Source: a bacterium (GTDB lineage Bacteria; Myxococcota_A; UBA9160; UBA4427). From it: a stretch of DNA of 64,000 nt. The notes beneath the pieces were generated by a model. The model saw nothing but the letters and a program-made list of their open reading frames with translations, was not told the origin of the DNA and searched no databases. The DNA lies in contig JANSYR010000009.1 of NCBI GenBank assembly GCA_024742285.1, forward strand, positions 62,001 through 126,000, in the 5' to 3' direction. The translations under genes were made by a program, and so were the position numbers. Numbering within the stretch: position 1 is the first letter of the stretch; each line of letters opens with the position of its first letter. This document shows, one piece after another, positions 17,843 through 25,636 of the stretch.

Positions 17843-18723
17843 TGGCGAAGCCGCCGCTCGATACGGACATGACGGGACGCGTCTGCCTCGTGACCGGCGC
17901 GACGGATGGGCACGGACGCGCTCTCGCGAAGCTGCTCGCGGCGCGAGGAGCCGAAGTCGTCGTCCACGCGCGAAGCGAAGACAAGGCCCGCCGGGTCTGT
18001 GCCGAGATCGCGCGCGAGACCGGGGCGAAGGAGCCGGAGATCCTGCTCGCGGACCTGTCGCGGGCGAGTGACGTCGATGCCGCCGTCGAGCGGTATCGCG
18101 CGAGCGGCCGTCCGCTCCACGTGCTCGTCAACAACGCGGGGCTCGTCGGTCTCGGTCGCGAGACGAACGAGGCCGGCTACGAGATGACCTTCGCGGTCAA
18201 CTATCTCGCGATGTTCCGCCTGACCCTCGGGCTGCTGCCTCTCCTCGAGACCTGCGGACCCGCCCGGATCGTGAACATCTCGTCGGACACCTACCGGGTG
18301 GCGAAGCTCGAGCTCGACGACCTCATGCTCGAACGCGACTACGGGATCATGAAGGCCTACGGCCAGTCGAAGCTCGCGATCCTCTACTTCACGCTCGAGC
18401 TCGCGCGGCGCATCGAGGGGCGCGGCGTGTCCGTCAATGCGGTCGATCCCGGGCCGGTCGCTTCGAACATCGGTGCGAACAACGAAGGGCTCGCCTATCG
18501 CCTGGTCGGGCCGCTGATCCGTGGCCTCTTCCCGAGCGCCGAGCGCGCGGCGCGGACGGCGCTCTGGGTCGCGACGGATCCCGGCCTCACCGAGCGGAGC
18601 GGTGGCTACTACCGGTCGCTCAAGCACCGGGTCGATCCGCTCGACTTCGATGCGGAGACGAGCGATCGGCTGTGGGCGGAGAGCCTGCGGCTGAACGAGA
18701 TGTCCGACCCGCTCCGCGACTGA
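17842..18723 (+). CDS. Short-chain dehydrogenase/reductase
   Basis: A 293-residue SDR oxidoreductase. The nucleotide-binding motif TGATDGHG lies near residue 19, NNAG near residue 95, and the catalytic Ser and YxxxK are seen in IVNISSD and AYGQSK. It should oxidise or reduce a hydroxyl/keto group with NAD(P). It overlaps the sulfotransferase stop (TGATG), forming the last gene of the DUF1214-sulfotransferase-SDR operon. Resemblance to retinol/WW-domain-type SDRs suggests a lipid-like substrate. Confidence 0.9.
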   Translation: MAKPPLDTDMTGRVCLVTGATDGHGRALAKLLAARGAEVVVHARSEDKARRVCAEIARETGAKEPEILLADLSRASDVDAAVERYRASGRPLHVLVNNAGLVGLGRETNEAGYEMTFAVNYLAMFRLTLGLLPLLETCGPARIVNISSDTYRVAKLELDDLMLERDYGIMKAYGQSKLAILYFTLELARRIEGRGVSVNAVDPGPVASNIGANNEGLAYRLVGPLIRGLFPSAERAARTALWVATDPGLTERSGGYYRSLKHRVDPLDFDAETSDRLWAESLRLNEMSDPLRD

Positions 18724-18738
18724 GTCGGCGGGCCGCGG

Positions 18739-19296
18739 TCAGCCGACGCCCGTCGGTTGGGAAAAGACGGCGAGCGAGATCACCGTCAGCAGGACGAGCA
18801 GCCCCGCCGCCAGGCCGGCGTGCACCTTCGGCTCGTCCGAGAGCGCGCCGGCGACTCCCGCGGCCAGCACGGCCGCCTGGATGCCTCGCAAGGGATGGAG
18901 CAGCGGGATCCCGAGGACGAAGGTTCCGGCGGATCCGATGGCGATGACCCAGAGACACACGCCCGAGAAGAATCGTCGGCGCACGGCGAAGTAGTGGCTC
19001 CGCCAGGAAGTGACTTCACTCGGGTCGTCGGGAATCAGCGCGCAGACGTTGAAGTAGAGGAGCGCGGGGTTGGCGAGGACCAGAAGAAAGGCCGGAAAGG
19101 TCCATTCCACGTCCCGGTAGAGCCAGAAGGCCCAGAAGACGACGGCGGTCGCGAAGAGTTTGCAGAAGACGAAAGCGAGATGGATCCAGAATCGACGCTC
19201 GGGATCCAGCGCGTGGGGAAGGCCGCCGACGAGACGCATCGCCGAGAACGAGAACACGAGGGAGAAGGCGATCGCGAGGTACTCGAAGAGGGTCAT
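18739..19296 (-). CDS. Membrane protein of unknown function
   Basis: A 185-residue protein with about five or six membrane segments (for example YLAIAFSLVFSFSAM, FVFCKLFATAVVFWAF, LWVIAIGSAGTFVLGI). No known family was recognised. It is convergent with the SDR gene, leaving 15 bases between their stops. The ATG at 19296 is chosen as the first start that gives a sensible membrane topology. Confidence 0.7.
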   Translation of the reverse strand: MTLFEYLAIAFSLVFSFSAMRLVGGLPHALDPERRFWIHLAFVFCKLFATAVVFWAFWLYRDVEWTFPAFLLVLANPALLYFNVCALIPDDPSEVTSWRSHYFAVRRRFFSGVCLWVIAIGSAGTFVLGIPLLHPLRGIQAAVLAAGVAGALSDEPKVHAGLAAGLLVLLTVISLAVFSQPTGVG

Positions 19297-19400
19297 CGTC
19301 GATCCAGCCTTTCGGTCGACTGCGTCATTCAGGTCGTCTTTCGCGGCTTCGGGCGCTCGGACCCGTTGGCCGCCGGACGGGTCGGCTTCGCTTCCCGCGC

Positions 19401-19742
19401 TCAGTGGTCCGCCACGAAGTAGGTGAGCGAACGGATCAGCCCCGCCTCCACCTCGAAGAGATCGACGACGTGCATCGACGTACCGTCGGCGAGCGCGATC
19501 CGGATCTCCGCAGCGACCCGTGGTCCGGAAGCGAGGAGCTCGCCGACGAGCTCGGGCGTCGGGCTCGCGTTGGCGATCGACTCCGCGTAGAACGCGCGGA
19601 TGGCCTCTCTTCCGGACGTCACGCGCCCCAGTCCGATCAGCGCCCCCGACGCGTGAAAGAGATCCGCGACGCCCGGGTCGCGGCTCCGGATCCGATCGAA
19701 GTACGCGAGTACCGTGTCGGTCGCAGGTCGGTCCGTCGCCAT
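19401..19742 (-). CDS. SnoaL-like (NTF2-fold) protein
   Basis: A 113-residue protein with the pattern of SnoaL-like polyketide-cyclase/nuclear-transport-factor-2 folds: an N-terminal helix (VLAYFDRIRSRD), a hydrophobic pocket region and GREAIRAFYAES. Such proteins are small isomerases, cyclases or binding proteins; the ligand here is unknown. It ends 104 bases from the membrane protein start on the same strand. Confidence 0.8.
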   Translation of the reverse strand: MATDRPATDTVLAYFDRIRSRDPGVADLFHASGALIGLGRVTSGREAIRAFYAESIANASPTPELVGELLASGPRVAAEIRIALADGTSMHVVDLFEVEAGLIRSLTYFVADH

Positions 19743-19918
19743 CGTTCGACTCCCGTGAGGATTCAGGTCGTGGCGAGCCCGTGCTCGCGCCGCTCCATCC
19801 CGCCTTACCTCGACTCGGTCGCCGGAGCTGAGCCCGGCAGGGCGCATGATTGGCGGAATAACTCTGATCCAGGGAGAGTCGCCCATCCAAGGGACGAGAG
19901 CGAACCCTTCGACGCCTC

Positions 19919-20530
19919 TCAGCCTGCGAGCGCATCCAGGGAACGTCTCAGGTTCCGCCGAGCGCGCTCTTCGAGACGCTCGAAAAAGTACTCGGTGTGG
20001 TAGAGCCTCGGGCGCGCTGCGAAGTGGGAGAGAATCCTGGTTCGCGCTTTTCGGTACGCGTCTTCTGGGACCCACTCGTATTCCCGTCGGATCTGCTCTT
20101 CGTAGGCTCCGAAGCGATCCTTGGCCGCGCCCAGGATGGAGAGGTCGATGTCGAGCAGCAGCCGCTGGTCGTCGTCGGAGGGGACTCCCGTGTGCGCCGT
20201 GACGAGAATGTGGCGTGCGACGGCCTCGGTCCGGGCGGCACCGATCCCCCCGATCGCGGTCGAGGCCCAGTCGGCGCTTCGGGCTTCGTTGTCCGAGGCC
20301 TTGGTGTCGTAGATCGCGTCGTGGAACCAGATCGCGAGTTCCAGCGCACCGCGATCAGCGAGCGTCGCCGGTGAACCGTCCAGCTGGCCGAAGCACTCGG
20401 CGAGATGGTCGGTCGTGTGATACGCGCGGTGGGGTTCGTCGTAGGCCGCGACGAGCTCCTCGAAGAGCCCCGTCGGAGCCTCGATCCCTACGCGTTGCCA
20501 GGTTTGCTGCCACCGAGTGTGAAGATCCAC
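19919..20530 (-). CDS. HD-domain metal-dependent phosphohydrolase (COG4339-like)
   Basis: A 203-residue protein of the predicted HD superfamily phosphohydrolases. The metal-binding residues are visible in AYHTTDHLAEC (His), IWFHDAIYD (His-Asp) and later VTAHTG. The usual beginning of such proteins, a Trp-rich helix (RWQQTWQRVG), supports the GTG at 20530; the frame is open to an ATG at 20623. The substrate is unknown. It is the first gene downstream of the cassette array and may be its last cassette, although no clear attC follows its stop. Confidence 0.82.
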   Translation of the reverse strand: MDLHTRWQQTWQRVGIEAPTGLFEELVAAYDEPHRAYHTTDHLAECFGQLDGSPATLADRGALELAIWFHDAIYDTKASDNEARSADWASTAIGGIGAARTEAVARHILVTAHTGVPSDDDQRLLLDIDLSILGAAKDRFGAYEEQIRREYEWVPEDAYRKARTRILSHFAARPRLYHTEYFFERLEERARRNLRRSLDALAG

Positions 20531-20671
20531 CGTTGGTCTCGTCCGTCGAGTCGCGCAGCGCGTGCTCTCGAGGTTCGTTCCAGCCTTCTCCTGGAAGGTA
20601 GGCGTTCGGGCGTCGAGCGGCACGAAGGGCGTCGCGAGTGCAGCGGCCTGTCGCGCAGCATGCGGAGAGGC

Positions 20672-21001
20672 CTATCCGCGAGTCAGCGATCCGACACAGA
20701 CGACACCGGCAGAGATCCCAAAGAAGCCACCCATCGATCCGAACGAGAACCACTCTGGAAGCAATGCCAGAGAGAGTCCGAGGGCGGCAACCGAAAGCAG
20801 AAATCTCGAAGCCAGGTCCAGTCGAGGGAAATGTGCGACTCGCTGAAAGGCGTCTACGAACGCGATGAGGAGCACGGCCGTGAAGGATCCGAGGAGTCCT
20901 CCCACCAGGCCACTCTGATCACGAAGACCCCAGTAGCCAGCGATCGTCAACAGGAAGACGATCATCGTGCAGCCACCGAGATACACGGCGAAGAATTTCA
21001 C
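20672..21001 (-). CDS. Small membrane protein, cassette-borne
   Basis: A 109-residue protein with about four hydrophobic segments (FFAVYLGGCTMIVFLLTIAG, LLGSFTAVLLIAFVDAF, FLLSVAALGLSLALLP, FFGISAGVVCVGS). No family is recognised. The GTG at 21001 is preferred; an ATG at 21034 lies almost inside the attC end. The stop lies in GGATAGG, next to a degenerate attC-like region reaching down to about 20590 (GTGCAGCGGCCTG). Function unknown. Confidence 0.65.
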   Translation of the reverse strand: MKFFAVYLGGCTMIVFLLTIAGYWGLRDQSGLVGGLLGSFTAVLLIAFVDAFQRVAHFPRLDLASRFLLSVAALGLSLALLPEWFSFGSMGGFFGISAGVVCVGSLTRG

Positions 21002-21044
21002 GTGGACCGACCTCGGTCTGCCGCGTCGCCGCATACCGCATACC

Positions 21045-21210
21045 GCATGCCGGATCAGCCGATCCGCCGCGAGTTCGCCGGGGCAGACTGATCGAGGTCC
21101 GACCATCATGGCCCTGTGAGGGGATCGGCTTCGAAGGAGAAGCGCCAGGAAGCCGCGGAGATCCGAGATCCTCTGGGCGAATCGACCGCCAGGACGAAGG
21201 CCTTTCATGC
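21045..21210 (-). repeat. attC-like site G
   Basis: Begins at GCATGAA, in which the TGA is the stop of the upstream 204-residue gene, and ends GGCTGATCCGGCATGC. The middle shares ATCTCCGCGGCTTCCTGGCG with other sites in inverted orientation. The end box GGCATGC departs from GTTRRRY, so this copy may be inactive. TATGC is duplicated just beyond it. Confidence 0.6.
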
Positions 21211-21819
21211 GGCTGGAGGCTCGCCCGTCAGATATCGACTCACGGGATCGTCCGACCACACCTGAATCTCGACGAAGATCTCGAAGGGACGTCGGTGGTA
21301 CCCGTCGTACGCGAGATCGAGTTGCGGATCGGGGAGTCCCCACCGCTCGGCGATCGCGGGGATCTCATCCAGCAGAAACACCTGTTCATGATAGGGCTTC
21401 GGCTCTTGTGGGAATCCGAACTCGAGACTGAGCGCCATCGCCACGAAGCTGTCGGGGTACGTCACCGAGGTCGATCGCGGCGGTAGGTCCTTCAGGTCGA
21501 TTCGAATCGCGCGCGTGTCGGGATAGAGTCCGGCGAACCAACGGCACTCCCCGAGACAGAAGTAGTGTGGAGATGCCCGCTCCGTCATGCCGCCTCGGGT
21601 CTCGAACATCTGCCGGAGGCGCGACTCGGTCCGCCGACGCATGTCCATGTACTTCGGGCCGTAGGTGCGCTTGTACGCGTCGTCGGATCGCGAGTCTCGG
21701 CTCAGATCGCGAAGAACGTCGTCGAGTGTATTCCCTTCCAGGTCACTCAGGTTCTGGAAGGGGTGTCGTCGACCGTCGTAGTAGTGCGTCGCGAAGTCAG
21801 GGACCTTCGTAGGGACCAC
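21205..21819 (-). CDS. Cassette-borne protein of unknown function
   Basis: A 204-residue soluble protein with no signal peptide, rich in charged and aromatic residues (THYYDGRRHPFQNL, YFCLGECRWFAGLY). No known domain was recognised. The GTG at 21819 is the only sensible start and has GAGGAAGGAG directly before it. The stop is embedded in the following attC-like site. It is the largest soluble cargo in the array. Confidence 0.7.
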   Translation of the reverse strand: MVPTKVPDFATHYYDGRRHPFQNLSDLEGNTLDDVLRDLSRDSRSDDAYKRTYGPKYMDMRRRTESRLRQMFETRGGMTERASPHYFCLGECRWFAGLYPDTRAIRIDLKDLPPRSTSVTYPDSFVAMALSLEFGFPQEPKPYHEQVFLLDEIPAIAERWGLPDPQLDLAYDGYHRRPFEIFVEIQVWSDDPVSRYLTGEPPAA

Positions 21820-21834
21820 CTCCTTCCTCGCAGT

Positions 21835-21961
21835 GGGCTGATCGAGGTAAGGGGATCGTAGCCTGTCGGCCCGAGCGACCTTGGGCGCGAAGCGCCGGGA
21901 GACCGCGGAGCTCCATACCCGACTCAGGAAGATGTCTTACGGGTTCAGAGGCTCGCTATGC
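21835..21961 (-). repeat. attC-like site F, truncated
   Basis: Begins GCATAGCGAGCC, matching GAATAGCAAGCC of site C, and keeps the shared middle (GCGCTTCGCGCCCAAGG). After TACCTCGATCAGCCC it breaks off, and the final GATCCG-plus-box segment found in other sites is missing, replaced by the ribosome binding site of the next gene. Confidence 0.55.
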
Positions 21962-21975
21962 GGCTGCGGCGGGGA

Positions 21976-22287
21976 TCAGCGGAAGATCCGATCGCACGCG
22001 ACGACCAGCCCGGGAAGCACGAGTACAACGAATCGCGCGAGAGCCAGGGTTCGGCCGAGCGAAGAGGTTCCGAGCTGCTCAGGCTCTCCGCTGTGTCGCG
22101 CCATGTCCTCTTCTGAGATCAACACGACGAACACGAAGATTCCCACGGTTCCGATCGCGATTCCCGTCCACAGGTAGCCGGCCGCGAAGAGTAGACCCCA
22201 CCCCACGAGCGCTGCGGCGCCACCAAGGATTGAGGGAAGATCTCGAAGACTCAGATCTCGATGATTCGCGTTCCGGCCAGCGCTCAC
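21976..22287 (-). CDS. Small membrane protein, cassette-borne
   Basis: A 103-residue protein with two or three membrane segments (AALVGWGLLFAAGYLWTGIA, GIFVFVVLIS, FVVLVLPGLVVA). No family was recognised. The start is GTG at 22287, at the end of attC-like site E; the stop TGA at 21976 lies 15 bases before the first box of site F. Function unknown. Confidence 0.65.
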   Translation of the reverse strand: MSAGRNANHRDLSLRDLPSILGGAAALVGWGLLFAAGYLWTGIAIGTVGIFVFVVLISEEDMARHSGEPEQLGTSSLGRTLALARFVVLVLPGLVVACDRIFR

Positions 22288-22494
22288 ATGCTACGGATCG
22301 ACCGAGCGAAGGCTGAGCTGAAGCCGTACAACGAATCAGTCAAATTCCTGCGGCGCTTGCCATCGTCGCCATCTGGAGTAGATCCAGGTCGTCGCGAGCA
22401 CAGCACGAGCGGCCTTTTCGGTGGAGCCGAGATGGGGATGAAGAGGTCGCACATCGCCAGCCAACGCCCTGTCGGCTTCGAGAGCTTGTTGTTC
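22288..22494 (-). repeat. attC-like site E
   Basis: The first box is GAACAAC (22488-22494), followed by AAGC as in site B; the other end is GATCCGTAGCAT. Between them is the common CACGAGCGGCC segment (inverted). At about 207 bases it is the longest copy and its ends differ from consensus. Confidence 0.5.
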
Positions 22495-22511
22495 GGCGGT
22501 CGTCGATGGTG

Positions 22512-22796
22512 CTAGGGATGCCAGGTCTCGCCGCAGATGTCGTGTTCGCGACACTCCTGACGAGCGTTCTCTTCGTATTGCTCCCACTCGCGACTCGCCG
22601 CTTGGCGGAGAGACTCACAGCGCTCGGGTTCATGCGAGTGAGCCTCGAGACACTCTCGGTAGTCGGCTCTGGCTTGCTTCGTTTGTTCGAACTGCGCTTG
22701 AACGCAGCCCGCGGCAGCCAACACAGCGAAGGCCAACGTCAGGAGCGGCCTCCCGCCGACGGATGCAGGATTCGAGCGAACGTTTCGGATCAGCAT
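22512..22796 (-). CDS. Small lipoprotein, cassette-borne
   Basis: A 94-residue protein with a lipoprotein signal: basic start, hydrophobic stretch PLLTLAFAVLAAAGC, and lipobox AAGC near residue 31. The mature part is very hydrophilic and helical, with four Cys spaced along it (ECLEAH, RCESL, ECREHDIC), which could form disulfides in the periplasm. No family was recognised. It begins 15 bases after the end of attC-like site D. Confidence 0.7.
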   Translation of the reverse strand: MLIRNVRSNPASVGGRPLLTLAFAVLAAAGCVQAQFEQTKQARADYRECLEAHSHEPERCESLRQAASREWEQYEENARQECREHDICGETWHP

Positions 22797-22810
22797 AGTC
22801 TGCGCATGCC

Positions 22811-22977
22811 GCGTGACGGATCAGCCAATCACCGGCGGAGTTCGCCGGGGAGGACGGTTCGAGGTACAGCGATCGTAGCCCATGGACACGAGCGGCCTTG
22901 GGCGCGAAGCGTCAGGGGCGGCGTAGCCCCGTTGCAAACTCGAGAAACTGTCTGTCGGGTGCAGCGCCTTGCTATTC
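22811..22977 (-). repeat. attC-like site D
   Basis: Begins GAATAGCAAGGCGCTGCAC; the TAG is the stop of the upstream lipoprotein gene. Ends GGCTGATCCGTCACGC. The two halves pair imperfectly and the middle closely matches sites C and F. The end box GTCACGC differs from GTTRRRY. Confidence 0.65.
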
Positions 22978-23493
22978 GGCGTGCGCGTCCGGGCACGAGT
23001 AGACGGTCATCATCAGGCGAGTCGCGAATCGTGTTCCGTCTTCCGACCAGTACTGGCGGGATCGATTTCCGCACTCGTCCAGAGAGTCTCGAAATCGAAG
23101 CGTAGCAGTCGGAACGCCGCGGACTTCAAGTCGCCCCTGGCCCGCTTCGAGCGAATCGACCACCAACCGGAGCAAATAGCGCCGGCTGGATTCGTCGAGA
23201 AGCGCTATCTGGCGAGAGCGATCGGCGAGCTCGTCGAATGACGAGAGGGCGTGCGGCTTCAATCGGCCCTCGTCGATCATTTCCTCGATCCGATCTTGCA
23301 CCAGCCCGCGGTCTAGTTCGATCTGCGCTTCGCCCCAACTGAACTGAACAACTGCCTCGGAGAACGTGCCGGCGAGGTTCACAGATGATGCATTCTCACA
23401 TTCGCGCGCGGAGCATGGCGGATATGACGCGCAGCCATTGACTAGCTGCAATGTGAGAATGAGTATCGGCAGGAAGCGTGTCGATACGGTCAT
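22972..23493 (-). CDS. Lipoprotein, cassette-borne
   Basis: A 173-residue protein with a lipoprotein signal (FLPILILTLQLVNGC; lipobox VNGC near residue 21). The mature part has mixed helices and strands, with no recognised domain. ATG at 23493 is chosen; GTG six bases upstream is possible. Its last residues are Ala-Glu followed by TAG, all within the first box of attC-like site D, a layout typical of integron cassettes. Confidence 0.75.
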   Translation of the reverse strand: MTVSTRFLPILILTLQLVNGCASYPPCSARECENASSVNLAGTFSEAVVQFSWGEAQIELDRGLVQDRIEEMIDEGRLKPHALSSFDELADRSRQIALLDESSRRYLLRLVVDSLEAGQGRLEVRGVPTATLRFRDSLDECGNRSRQYWSEDGTRFATRLMMTVYSCPDAHAE

Positions 23494-23513
23494 CGTCACT
23501 CGCAGGGCATGCC

Positions 23514-23681
23514 GTACTACGGATCAGCCCATCACTTGCAGACTTCGCCGGCGCGGGCTGATCGAGGTATCGCGATCGTAGCGAAGCGGCACGAGCGGCC
23601 TTGGACGCGGAGCGTCAGGAGGCCGCGGAGCCCCGTTCCAATTTCGGCCAACTGTCTGTCAGGTTCATGGGCTTGCTATTC
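23514..23681 (-). repeat. attC-like site C
   Basis: Begins GAATAGCAAGCCCATGAACC and ends GGGCTGATCCGTAGTAC. The middle (GCTCCGCGGCCTCCTGACGC and GTGCCGCTTCGC) is nearly the same as in sites D and F. The first box starts eight bases past the upstream stop. Confidence 0.65.
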
Positions 23682-23688
23682 GGCGGAC

Positions 23689-24081
23689 CTAGGGCTCAGA
23701 GACCGGGGACCAGAGCACAAGGACTCCGCCGTGGACTTCGGCGGTCTCTTCGACCAATGCACTCTCGGCGTTCAGCTCTTCCACGGAGAGAACGAAGCGC
23801 TTTCTCGCATGGCAGTCGTACGCCCCGCTCGTCTGATCGACGATCACTTCCGAGGCGAAGCCGATATTTCCGAGTGATTCGCAGGCTTCGGACGCGGCTT
23901 CGTATGTGTCGAAGACGAGCTCGAAGTCGATCAAATGGGGCTTCTCGAGCTCCCACCCGGCATCTCGAGCAACCTCGATCATGTGCGCATTCAGCTCGCG
24001 TCTGGAGCTCGACGGCGACATCGGGTCGCAGCCGACGGCTACGAAGAGAATCACGATTGCCGCGGTCGAGATTCGGCTCAT
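23689..24081 (-). CDS. Small lipoprotein, cassette-borne
   Basis: A 130-residue protein with a short signal (ISTAAIVILFVAVGCD; lipobox AVGC near residue 16). The mature domain has an alternating pattern and conserved-looking Cys residues (ACESLG, YDCHARK), without a recognised family. The ATG at 24081 starts 16 bases after the attC end box; the frame runs upstream into attC, so earlier starts are unlikely. Predicted to be membrane-anchored in the periplasm. Confidence 0.72.
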   Translation of the reverse strand: MSRISTAAIVILFVAVGCDPMSPSSSRRELNAHMIEVARDAGWELEKPHLIDFELVFDTYEAASEACESLGNIGFASEVIVDQTSGAYDCHARKRFVLSVEELNAESALVEETAEVHGGVLVLWSPVSEP

Positions 24082-24097
24082 GCGGTCGGTGTCTTCC

Positions 24098-24271
24098 GCA
24101 TAACGGATCAGCCGATCACCTGCGGGCTTCGCCGGCGTCGGTCCGATCAATGTTCAGAGTCTGCCGCCAGGTGGCATGAGCCGACCTCTTTCGGCGTACA
24201 GCTGGAAGTCTGGGCGGCGGAGGCCGCGCACGCAAGGCCAACCGCCCGCCAGGTGCAGCGGCTTGTTATTC
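24098..24271 (-). repeat. attC site B, best preserved
   Basis: First box GAATAAC, then AAGCCGCTGCACCTGGCGGG; end half GCAGGTGATCGGCTGATCC and last box GTTATGC. The halves form the imperfect palindrome expected of attC (AGCCGcTgCACCT against its complement), with a long loop between. The stop TAA of the upstream gene is within the first box. Both boxes fit or nearly fit RYYYAAC/GTTRRRY. Confidence 0.82.
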
Positions 24272-24550
24272 GGCGTTTTTGCCTCGAAGAATCATGACCG
24301 CAAGCGCAGTCGCCACCACGAGTAGAAACGAGGATTGAATCGAGAGCGGCGTCTCGAAAGATCCTTGAACGACGTTCCGACCGATTCGGTATGCGTGAAT
24401 CAACGCGAACTCGACCGACTTCGGATCATCGACCTGGTATTCAACGCCGCTTGGGATCGTCTCCGCCCAGGTGATCACGAATGGTGAGTACGCATACAGC
24501 GACACAAGCACGGCGACGACCACGATCGATCCGGCAACGACGTATCTCAT
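24266..24550 (-). CDS. Small two-segment membrane protein, cassette-borne
   Basis: A 94-residue protein with an N-terminal membrane segment (VVAGSIVVVAVLVSLYAYSPF) and a C-terminal one (SSFLLVVATALAVMIL), joined by a loop of about 50 residues. No family was recognised. ATG at 24550 is chosen because the alternative at 24568 lies in the attC box. It ends with Ala-Glu-stop inside attC site B. Confidence 0.72.
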   Translation of the reverse strand: MRYVVAGSIVVVAVLVSLYAYSPFVITWAETIPSGVEYQVDDPKSVEFALIHAYRIGRNVVQGSFETPLSIQSSFLLVVATALAVMILRGKNAE

Positions 24551-24564
24551 CTGCTTAGCATGCC

Positions 24565-24625
24565 GCATAACTAGCTGGCCGCCAGATAGCCGCCCACTGG
24601 CTGCCTGCAGTGCTACCGGTTAGCA
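24565..24625 (-). repeat. attC-like site A, short type
   Basis: Runs from TGCTAAC to GTTATGC in 61 bases, the usual length of a compact attC. The inner parts (CTGCAGGCAGCC and GGCTATCTGGCGGCC) are partly complementary. It differs in sequence from sites B-G, as expected for a cassette of another origin. Confidence 0.6.
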
Positions 24626-24805
24626 CGGTCGGTTGGGGCGGAAGGCAGACGCAGTCGAGCCGCATCTGGGGGGACGAATACAGTGATCGAACCGGCCAGC
24701 GGGGGTTGAGAAGCTCGCGAGCGTGTCGCTCTTCACCAACGCAAGTGCCCGGCCCCTGCGGAAGCGTGTCCAGGTCAACGAGCGACGCTGACTCCGGGCG
24801 CAGGG

Positions 24806-25636
24806 CTACTCCTCGAGACGGACCCAACCGAATCCTGAGAGACACTGTTCGAGCGTGTCGACGGTTCCGAGTGCTGCACACGTTCCGCGAGCGTCACGTC
24901 GCAGGCCCGGCAGCGCCTTGGTCTCTTCGCGAGGCACGAACGCCAAGATTCGTCCGTCCGCGAGTCGGAAGATTATTGTGTTCGCGGACATCATCGTCAG
25001 GCATTCCGCCAACTCAGCGCCCGCGCGGCCTCCGCGTCGATCGCATTCGCGCTTCCACTGATCGAAGACGCCCTGCGTCCGTCGGTCATTCTCGGGCCCG
25101 AATCCAGGGTCCCGGAGACTCGATTCGTAGGGTGACTTGTCTTCGTCAGGGCAGGGTTCGTTCCGCTCCTCGTTCTGCGCCTTTCCGACGAGTCGACAGG
25201 TCGAATCGCATTCGAGGCCTTCGAGCTCCATGCCGTCATCGCGGATGAACGACGGCTCCAGGGCGTAGACGGTCCACCGGAATCCCATCTCACGACCTGC
25301 TCTTGACACCTGCCTCCGCCGGAGTGGCGCACGGAAGGCATAGCGAGAACCCGCCTCCGCCTCGAAGGCGATGCTGCAGGTCATCGACACGATGGGAGTC
25401 CCGAACATCCCCCGCCCCGCGTTTCGCGAGAACCCGAGAACGTGCCTGCCGGGCAGGACCTGGGCGGTGCTCGTCCCGACGTCTTTGCCGTCGACACTGA
25501 CGAGCCTTGCGCGATCTCGCGTCTCGATGACAGCGATCTCACTCGACTCGCGTTCGGGGCCGGCGTACATCCGGGCGGATTCACACGCGAGGAGGACCAT
25601 GGAAAGGGCGGTCAGGCTGGCGAAGCGGCGGGTCAT
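24806..25636 (-). CDS. Lipoprotein, first cassette-like gene of the array
   Basis: A 276-residue protein with a lipoprotein-type signal (ASLTALSMVLLACES; lipobox LLAC near residue 16). The N-terminal half contains a segment ARLVSVDGKDVG...LPGRHVLGFS that resembles PEGA-like surface folds; this is tentative. The C-terminal half has many Cys (ECDSTC, EPCPDED, ECDRRGG), likely disulfide-bonded. ATG at 25636 is chosen because the signal peptide begins there. A gap of 180 bases with nothing recognised separates its stop from attC-like site A. No attC was seen upstream, so it may be the array edge. Confidence 0.7.
   Translation of the reverse strand: MTRRFASLTALSMVLLACESARMYAGPERESSEIAVIETRDRARLVSVDGKDVGTSTAQVLPGRHVLGFSRNAGRGMFGTPIVSMTCSIAFEAEAGSRYAFRAPLRRRQVSRAGREMGFRWTVYALEPSFIRDDGMELEGLECDSTCRLVGKAQNEERNEPCPDEDKSPYESSLRDPGFGPENDRRTQGVFDQWKRECDRRGGRAGAELAECLTMMSANTIIFRLADGRILAFVPREETKALPGLRRDARGTCAALGTVDTLEQCLSGFGWVRLEE

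Larger units (their letters stand above)
20672..25636 (-). mobile_element. Integron gene-cassette array without visible integrase (CALIN-like)
   Basis: Eight short minus-strand genes follow one another, each separated by a related block of about 60-207 bases. Each block has a GAATAAC-like box at the end near the previous stop, an inverted complement ending in a GTTATGC-like box before the next start, and a shared middle (CACGAGCGGCCTTGG and GCGAAGCGTCAGG). This is the layout of integron attC sites. All genes point the same way, and stop codons fall within or near the first box. No tyrosine recombinase is present in the window. The base use looks less GC-rich than the flanks (by eye). Confidence 0.75.

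Noticed and set aside
19848-19870. A GAATAACTCTGATCC segment resembling an attC box
   Set aside because: Only one short piece is present, without the paired arm or shared middle seen in the array.
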